Assembly (NCBI RefSeq): GCF_963678635.1
Contig: NC_087062.1
Location: 91,179,845 to 91,243,844, forward strand
Direction: 5' to 3'
DNA from: Symsagittifera roscoffensis
Taxonomy: Eukaryota > Xenacoelomorpha > Acoela > Convolutidae
DNA: 64,000 nt
Position numbers and translations under genes: made by a program. Positions 25,901 to 34,900 of the stretch are shown here, piece after piece. The notes beneath the pieces were generated by a model. It was given only the letters and a program-made list of their open reading frames with translations, was not told where the DNA came from and ran no database searches. How positions within the stretch are numbered: the first letter of the stretch is position 1; every line of letters begins with the position of its first letter.

Positions 25901-28900
25901 GATAATAATGACCAGGGGACGGATCTAGGATTTTCTCGAGGGGGGCGGATTTTTCGGATTTTTAAAAACCTCGAAAATTGTTAACGACCTTTTTTTCATT
26001 ATTTAGGTTGACCAAATTGATTTTCCGAGCTTTCTCAAAGCACTAAAAAGACCATTTTGGCCAAATTTTCTGCGCCGCAAGCAAAATATTGACAAAAAGG
26101 CGTTTTTAGTCATTTTCTGGAACATTCTGACCAAAAAAATTGCGTATTTTCGGCGCGCGCTCCCCACTCAAAATTATTAACGACTAATCTGAGTTCCTCA
26201 CATTGCATTAATTTAGAACTAAAAAATTGGAACCGGCATCGTGGTATGTTATCAATTGCAGTTTACTGGGGGTGCATTTCAGGACGTGACTATTAGCGTG
26301 TCATCAGGGAAACAACCGAATGCCCTCACTAGGATTTTCTCGAGGGGGGCGGATTTTTCGGATTTTTAAAAACCTCGAAAATTGTTAACGACCTTTTTTT
26401 CATTATTTAGGTTGACCAAATTGATTTTCCGAGCTTTCTCAAAGCACTAAAAAGACCGTTTTGGCCAAATTTTCTGCGCCGCAAGCAAAATATTGACAAA
26501 AAAGGCGTTTTTAGTCATTTTCTGGAACATTCTGACCAAAAAAATTGCGTATTTTCGGCGCGCGCTCCCCACTCAAAATTATTAACGACTAATCTGAGTT
26601 CCTCACATTGCATTAATTTAGAACTAAAAAATTGGAACCGGCATCGTGGTATGTTATCAATTGCAGTTTACTGGGGGTGCATTTCAGGACGTGACTATTA
26701 GCGTGTCATCAGGGAAACAACCGAATGCCCTCACTAGGATTTTCTCGAGGGGGGCGGATTTTTCGGATTTTTAAAAACCTCGAAAATTGTTAACGACCTT
26801 TTTTTCATTATTTAGGTTGACCAAATTGATTTTCCGAGCTTTCTCAAAGCACTAAAAAGACCGTTTTGGCCAAATTTTCTGCGCCGCAAGCAAAATATTG
26901 ACAAAAAAGGCGTTAGTCATTTTCTGGAACATTCTGACCAAAAAAATTGCGTATTTTCGGCGCGCGCTCCCCACTCAAAATTATTAACGACTAATCTGAG
27001 TTCCTCACATTGCATTAATTTAGAACTAAAAAATTGGAACCGGCATCGTGGTATGTTATCAATTGCAGTTTACTGGGGGTGCATTTCAGGACGTGACTAT
27101 TAGCGTGTCATCAGGGAAACAACCGAATGCCCTCACTAGGATTTTCTCGAGGGGGGCGGATTTTTCGGATTTTTAAAAACCTCGAAAATTTTTAACGACC
27201 TTTTTTTCATTATTTAGGTTGACCAAATTGATTTTCCGAGCTTTCTCAAAGCACTAAAAAGACCGTTTTGGCCAAATTTTCTGCGCCGCAAGCAAAATAT
27301 TGACAAAAAAAGGCGTTTTTAGTCATTTTCTGGAACATTCTGACCAAAAAAATTGCGTATTTTCGGCGCGCGCTCCCCACTCAAAATTATTAACGACTAA
27401 TTTGAGTTCCTCACATTGCATTAATTTAGAACTAAAAAATTGGAACCGGCATCGTGGTATGTTATCAATTGCAGTTTACTGGGGGTGCATTTCAGGACGT
27501 GACTATTAGCGTGTCATCAGGGAAACAACCGAATGCCCTCACTAGGATTTTCTCGAGGGGGGCGGATTTTTCGGATTTTTAAAAACCTCGAAAATTTTTA
27601 ACGACCTTTTTTTCATTATTTAGGTTGACCAAATTGATTTTCCGAGCTTTCTCAAAGCACTAAAAAGACCGTTTTGGCCAAATTTTCTGCGCCGCAAGCA
27701 AAATATTGACAAAAAAAGGCGTTTTTAGTCATTTTCTGGAACATTCTGACCAAAAAAATTGCGTATTTTCGGCGCGCGCTCCCCACTCAAAATTATTAAC
27801 GACTAATCTGAGTTCCTCACATTGCATTAATTTAGAACTAAAAAATTGGAACCGGCATCGTGGTATGTTATCAATTGCAGTTTACTGGGGGTGCATTTCA
27901 GGACGTGACTATTAGCGTGTCATCAGGGAAACAACCGAATGCCCTCACTAGGATTTTCTCGAGGGGGGCGGATTTTTCGGATTTTTAAAAACCTCGAAAA
28001 TTTTTAACGACCTTTTTTTCATTATTTAGGTTGACCAAATTGATTTTCCGAGCTTTCTCAAAGCACTAAAAAGACCGTTTTGGCCAAATTTTCTGCGCCG
28101 CAAGCAAAATATTGACAAAAAAAGGCGTTTTTAGTCATTTTCTGGAACATTCTGACCAAAAAAATTGCGTATTTTCGGCGCGCGCTCCCCACTCAAAATT
28201 ATTAACGACTAATCTGAGTTCCTCACATTGCATTAATTTAGAACTAAAAAATTGGAACCGGCATCGTGGTATGTTATCAATTGCAGTTTACTGGGGGTGC
28301 ATTTCAGGACGTGACTATTAGCGTGTCATCAGGGAAACAACCGAATGCCCTCACTAGGATTTTCTCGAGGGGGGCGGATTTTTCGGATTTTTAAAAACCT
28401 CGAAAATTTTTAACGACCTTTTTTTCATTATTTAGGTTGACCAAATTGATTTTCCGAGCTTTCTCAAAGCACTAAAAAGACCGTTTTGGCCAAATTTTCT
28501 GCGCCGCAAGCAAAATATTGACAAAAAAAGGCGTTTTTAGTCATTTTCTGGAACATTCTGACCAAAAAAATTGCGTATTTTCGGCGCGCGCTCCCCACTC
28601 AAAATTATTAACGACTAATTTGAGTTCCTCACATTGCATTAATTTAGAACTAAAAAATTGGAACCGGCATCGTGGTATGTTATCAATTGCAGTTTACTGG
28701 GGGTGCATTTCAGGACGTGACTATTAGCGTGTCATCAGGGAAACAACCGAATGCCCTCACTAGGATTTTCTCGAGGGGGGCGGATTTTTCGGATTTTTAA
28801 AAACCTCGAAAATTTTTAACGACCTTTTTTTCATTATTTAGGTTGACCAAATTGATTTTCCGAGCTTTCTCAAAGCACTAAAAAGACCGTTTTGGCCAAA

Positions 28901-31900
28901 TTTTCTGCGCCGCAAGCAAAATATTGACAAAAAAAGGCGTTTTTAGTCATTTTCTGGAACATTCTGACCAAAAAAATTGCGTATTTTCGGCGCGCGCTCC
29001 CCACTCAAAATTATTAACGACTAATTTGAGTTCCTCACATTGCATTAATTTAGAACTAAAAAATTGGAACCGGCATCGTGGTATGTTATCAATTGCAGTT
29101 TACTGGGGGTGCATTTCAGGACGTGACTATTAGCGTGTCATCAGGGAAACAACCGAATGCCCTCACTAGGATTTTCTCGAGGGGGGCGGATTTTTCGGAT
29201 TTTTAAAAACCTCGAAAATTTTTAACGACCTTTTTTTTCATTATTTAGGTTGACCAAATTGATTTTCCGAGCTTTCTCAAAGCACTAAAAAGACCGTTTT
29301 GGCCAAATTTTCTGCGCCGCAAGCAAAATATTGACAAAAAAAGGCGTTTTTAGTCATTTTCTGGAACATTCTGACCAAAAAAATTGCGTATTTTCGGCGC
29401 GCGCTCCCCACTCAAAATTATTAACGACTAATCTGAGTTCCTCACATTGCATTAATTTAGAACTAAAAAATTGGAACCGGCATCGTGGTATGTTATCAAT
29501 TGCAGTTTACTGGGGGTGCATTTCAGGACGTGACTATTAGCGTGTCATCAGGGAAACAACCGAATGCCCTCACTAGGATTTTCTCGAGGGGGGCGGATTT
29601 TTCGGATTTTTAAAAACCTCGAAAATTGTTAACGACCTTTTTTTCATTATTTAGGTTGACCAAATTGATTTTCCGAGCTTTCTCAAAGCACTAAAAAGAC
29701 CGTTTTGGCCAAATTTTCTGCGCCGCAAGCAAAATATTGACAAAAAAGGCGTTTTTAGTCATTTTCTGGAACATTCTGACCAAAAAAATTGCGTATTTTC
29801 GGCGCGCGCTCCCCACTCAAAATTATTAACGACTAATCTGAGTTCCTCACATTGCATTAATTTAGAACTAAAAAATTGGAACCGGCATCGTGGTATGTTA
29901 TCAATTGCAGTTTACTGGGGGTGCATTTCAGGACGTGACTATTAGCGTGTCATCAGGGAAACAACCGAATGCCCTCACTAGTTCAGAAGTGCTCATAGAA
30001 CCAGTGCCTGAAAAAGAAGAACCCGAGGATGATTCGGATGGTTCGGAGGGCGACGAAAACGGAGCAAGCCACGAAGATGAAGTCGAAGCGAAAACAGATT
30101 CTGAACCAGAAGAACCTCAGTTTGAAGTGCAACCAATACATGTGCGCGCTGAAGCCAGAGTTCATATGGACAATGTTATGGATGAGACACTTACGCCCCA
30201 ACGACTGCTAGTTGTCGAGGAAGCAGAACACGAGAAAAATGAGCAAGCTACCAGCTTTGAAGAAGCAACGATGAGCGATCCGTTGGCTGCTGTTTCTAAT
30301 GTTAGTGAAGATCATAATTGCTTAAATAACAGTAATAAAGATGAAATGGTAGCAGAAGATGTGAAAACTAACGACGCTTCCGGTGACTCACCTGAGAAGA
30401 GTGTTGCTGTCCATCATGATATTAATCCAGTTCAAGAAGAGTCGCCCGCTGCTGAAATTGGCACTGAAGAACAAGAACCAGGAGTTTCGAGAGATCGGGA
30501 AGATCAATTAGACGCTGAACTGAATGTGGAAAACTCAGATCCAGAAGAAAACTCAGATCCCGAAGATGCGATTGTTCTAGACCCCAGAAACATCCCTAGT
30601 CCAGACTTAGACGAAACTTCAGATCTGGAGAGCGAGCAGGGCAATCGGAATGTCGGCGATGGCGAGCAGTCGGAACCCGAAGGCTCAGGGACTGTGGAGT
30701 CGACAGCCGAAGCAGACCAAGGCCTGATTGAGCTAGGAAGTGAATCTGTTGCCGCTAACCAATCAAGTGAACCAATCAGTGTTCCGGTCATAGACGATAA
30801 ATCAGCATTGAACTCCGAAAGAGTCATCGCAAATGGTTCATCTGAATTTTCTGCTGACCGGCAATTCGGTGAGTTTATCTGAAGTACTCTATGCTTTATC
30901 TGACGTACTCTATGCTTTCGATAGTTTCCTATTGAATCTATTTTTTTCGCTTAAGTGGAATAATGGGGCTGAATTCGTAGTAAAATCAAGTTGTAGCACA
31001 ATGGACGGACAAGTTGTTAATGCTGCGATGGCAAGAATCGAATGGTCTTGTGCTTGTTTCTTTTTTTGTTTCGTTTTTTTTTGTTTACACTTGTGATCGT
31101 TAGCGTATTAGTACGAACCTTCTTTTTTTTTCTAAACTAACTAGTTAATAAACGTGTTCACTTATTTGGTGGCACTTTTACTACAATCACGGTCTGTAGC
31201 ATTGAAAATTTCACAGCATCTGTTCTCTGCTTTATTTGTGGTTCGTGTTTGTAACTCAGTAAGTGTCCGTGGTTAGTGCGTGAGACTCATAATCTCTAAG
31301 TTGCAGATCCAATCCGATACGTAGCCGAAGTTTTACTATTTCGAGGCTTAATTATACTTCTTCTTATTGCACTGTATAGAGCTGCTTTTTGTCGTGTTCT
31401 CGGCGAATTTTGCCTAATGCAACCAGAGACATATTGCAATTGCAATGTATAGAGCTACTTATTGTCGTGTTTTCGACAAATTTTACCTAATGCAACCAGA
31501 GACGTAGCCAGAGAACACGAAAAGAAGCAGCTCTATACAGTGCAATAAGAAAAGTATAAATAAGCCTCGAATTAGTAAAAATTCGGCTTCGCTTCTATGT
31601 AACAAATTTTAGCTTGAGCGTTTGCTCGCTACCCAAACTTGTAGGTAGTAATTTTTCAAATTTTCCAAGCTCTCAAGCTGTTTATTGTCGCTGATTGACT
31701 TTGATTTCATTAAAACCACAATCTAATCTAGTATGTTTAATAGTAAGAAGTCAAATTACGCTCTTCGATAACAAGTGTAAAAAACGAAAGAGCGGTATAA
31801 TTCGAATTTCAGATTTATCAGCGAAATTGAAAACATCCATTTGTGCAATTTTGTTAAATCGGCTTTGTTTTCAGAAAAAAAATAGTCTGCTATCAAAGTT

Positions 31901-34900
31901 TGCTTCAAAAATTTTGTCGTCCTTCTAAAAAGATCGCTTTTAATAAATCTTCTAAATCAATAGGTAACTTGTGTTATTTAATTTTAACATTTTATTCAGA
32001 AAAAGTTAGCTAATGTTAAAATTAAATAACACACGTAAGCTAGCGAGTGTAGTTTTGTATTACGAGTTTCAACCCTCTTCCCAAATAGATGTGCTCATTT
32101 GGTGGCACCTTAGCTGCATTGGCAATTTAATAGCATCTGTTTTCTGCATTGTTGGTGACTAGTGTTACACAACCGGAGCTTGATGTGTTACCAAAAGGGT
32201 TATTTTTATTTTAATAAGCTAAATTGCTAATAGAAGTGCTATTTTTGGTGGCTTCAAGGCTTATTTTAAATTTTTCAAGTCCTGATGGATTATGGGTGGC
32301 CTTTTGGCCTAATGGCTGATGTATTTTCCTATTGTGAAGCCACCGTGGTTCAGACTTGATGACGCGAAACTCCTAATAAACAGGTTGGAGGTTCGATTCC
32401 CACATTCAGCGAAGTTTCAATTTTCAAAACTTATTTTAGCTTTTTCTTTCCTTTAGTTATTTTTCAACCTTTGGAGCTAATTTTGCTGGTTTATTGTTTG
32501 TGTAAAATGTGCAATGGCGCTAAAAATAAAAAAAATTTACTTTTAGTTTGCCGAGGAGCATTTGATTTTTAAGTTTTCTAGTGGATTTTACAGTTTTCTA
32601 AGGATTTAGTATTCTCAAAAAGATCAGTTTTATTTGAAAAATTTTTTCAAAAAAAATTCTTGAAACTCCAGTTGTTTTAATGTGGTGTATTTTTTACTTC
32701 CATATGTCCGTTGAGGTTTTGTTTGGATTTAAACCGGTTTTATTTGTTTGTATGACATTCAAGCAGAAACTGTAGTTCGTCTGCTTAAGGGACAATGAAT
32801 AAAGTGAACGCATTTTATAGTTTTATAGGTCGTGTTGTTATTTTTTTTTCAGATTTGGCTTTTTCGTGCGCTCAAATTTGATTTTTCTTTTTTTGCCATC
32901 TAATTTTGTTGTTTCAACCATTGAAAATGAGGAAGAACTTTGTATGCGGGTCTGTTTTAGTTTTGCTCACGAAAATTCTGGTACCGCAAATAATCATCGG
33001 AATGGGCCGAGTGATATATCATATTAAAGCACATTCAGTCGTGATATGCACAAAATTTGATTTTTCGCGGTTTGACTTTGATTTATTTTTCAGTTCATTT
33101 CATTTCTTTTGTTAAAATTATGGCAAACTCCACCATTGAACAGCAAAAATGTAAAGGTAACGAAAAACGTGATCGATTCTAATTTCGAAAATAGAAATTA
33201 ATTATCAGGTTTCCTAGCGAAATAAAAGTTTTACTTATTGATCCAGTTTGCTAAAATTGGGTTAATTTTATCAAAAAAGTGTTTTTTTTTATAAGTTCCA
33301 CAAATTGCTTTTTTAAAACTCTTTTTCAACTACCAGTTGGCTATGTCTAAACATTTATATCGGAAATTTATTTTAAAAAAGATAAAAGATTAATTTTTTG
33401 TTATTAAATTATTATTTCTCGAATTTCGGAATGTTGATTCTTAAAAATAGTTTGAAACTTGTCGTGAGAAATTTTCAGTTTTCTTTGCACGGCAAACATG
33501 CACTCTGTAAATGATTGAATGATTGAATGAATTCTCTTTTTCAAGTACTCTTTATTTATTGTAAAACTGGAATTTTTCGTGCTCAGTTTTCTATTTTGGA
33601 AGTTTGATTTTCGAACATCGCTTTTTTTTCGAGTGGAGCTCAAACTAGGCTCCCCATAGCAGAAGAGTTAAACAGTGAGGGTATTGCAAGAGCCGGTTTT
33701 CTCATATTAGGCTACTTACTTCAAAAAAGTGGCAACCATGTTAACATTTTCTGAAATTTAAGGAGCTTTATGGTGGTGTAGTGTTTTGACAAAGTTTGAA
33801 AAAAAGAAACGATAATAATATAAAACAATAATTTTTTCGGGTTCTTTGAGGCCATTAACATTTTTCAACTGCTTTTGGTCTATGTTTTTTTTCTGTTTCG
33901 GTATTTTTTTTCTTCATGTGCAAAGTAAAGATTTTTCTCCTTCATGTAAAGACTTAGTATTTGTTGATAAAGATTATCAGAAGTATGGAAAAAGCAAAAT
34001 TATCAAAGTATGTAAATCGAAGTTTGTCAAAATTATCAGAATTATCAAGTATGTTACAAAGATGAGCAATTTGATGAAAATTAATTTTTCTTTGTCGGCA
34101 ATCTAACTTTTTCTGAATCTACATAATTCTTATACAGAAAGATCCTAATTCTTCAGTAAGAATTGAATAGTTTTTCTCATTTACGCCAACAGTATTTTGA
34201 GCTCAGTGCTTGAAAAACTTCTCAGCTTCACAACACTGTTGTAGAGTACATAATCTTTTCTAGTGAGGCGCAATTCTAAATTAACCGGCTTCTGGAGGAA
34301 ATAAACGAACTCCATGATTTGGTTCTCCGCTAAGTCTTCCGAATGGGGTGTCTCTGAGTTAACTCCGATTATCTTCACAGGCTTCATGACGTCATGAAAT
34401 TCCAACAGACAGTTGATTACGTCATAGATCGGCACCAATCTCCTGTCTCGAGTTAACACATGCATTGACGCTGGTCTTCGTTTGAAGAACTTTCTGTCGT
34501 AGTGCCTGGTTCCTTGCAATGTGTAGGTAGACTCTTTGAGAGTGCCAAATGATGTCAAACTCATAGCATCGTAAGATACTGCGCTTTTTAGTGACGAAGT
34601 TTCATGTAAAGCTAATCGACTTGACATGCTTTGGTTATTAGGCGTCTTCAAGCTTTGAGTTTTGGATTTATTTCGTTTCATGCGAGCGAAAAGTCTCGCT
34701 AAAACGGACGGGGGCTTGCTTTTTGGGCCATCGAAAATAACAGAGTTTATAGTTTCGTATTTCCGATTCGGTCTCTTTGTTGATTCTGGGTTATCAAAAT
34801 GGGGCAAGCTTTTTGTGAAAGATTGCTTTTGATTCTGAGGCGATGACTTGCTCTTAGCATCAATTGTTATTCCATCGCTCGAACCATAGATCCCTCTTGG

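Noticed and set aside
27300-29540. Six identical 69-codon ORFs in series
   Set aside because: They are one frame of the 406-bp satellite unit repeated; no independent coding evidence.
25925-29978. Regular repeat array resembling CRISPR
   Set aside because: Units are ~406 bp with no unique spacers, in a eukaryotic intron; it is a satellite.
30504-30827. Ser-rich ORF opposite the FKBP15 acidic exon
   Set aside because: Complement of an acidic coding exon; shadow reading.
32336-32412. tRNA gene candidate with B box GGTTCGATTCC
   Set aside because: Acceptor and anticodon stems do not pair convincingly by eye; listed only as a tRNA-like fragment.
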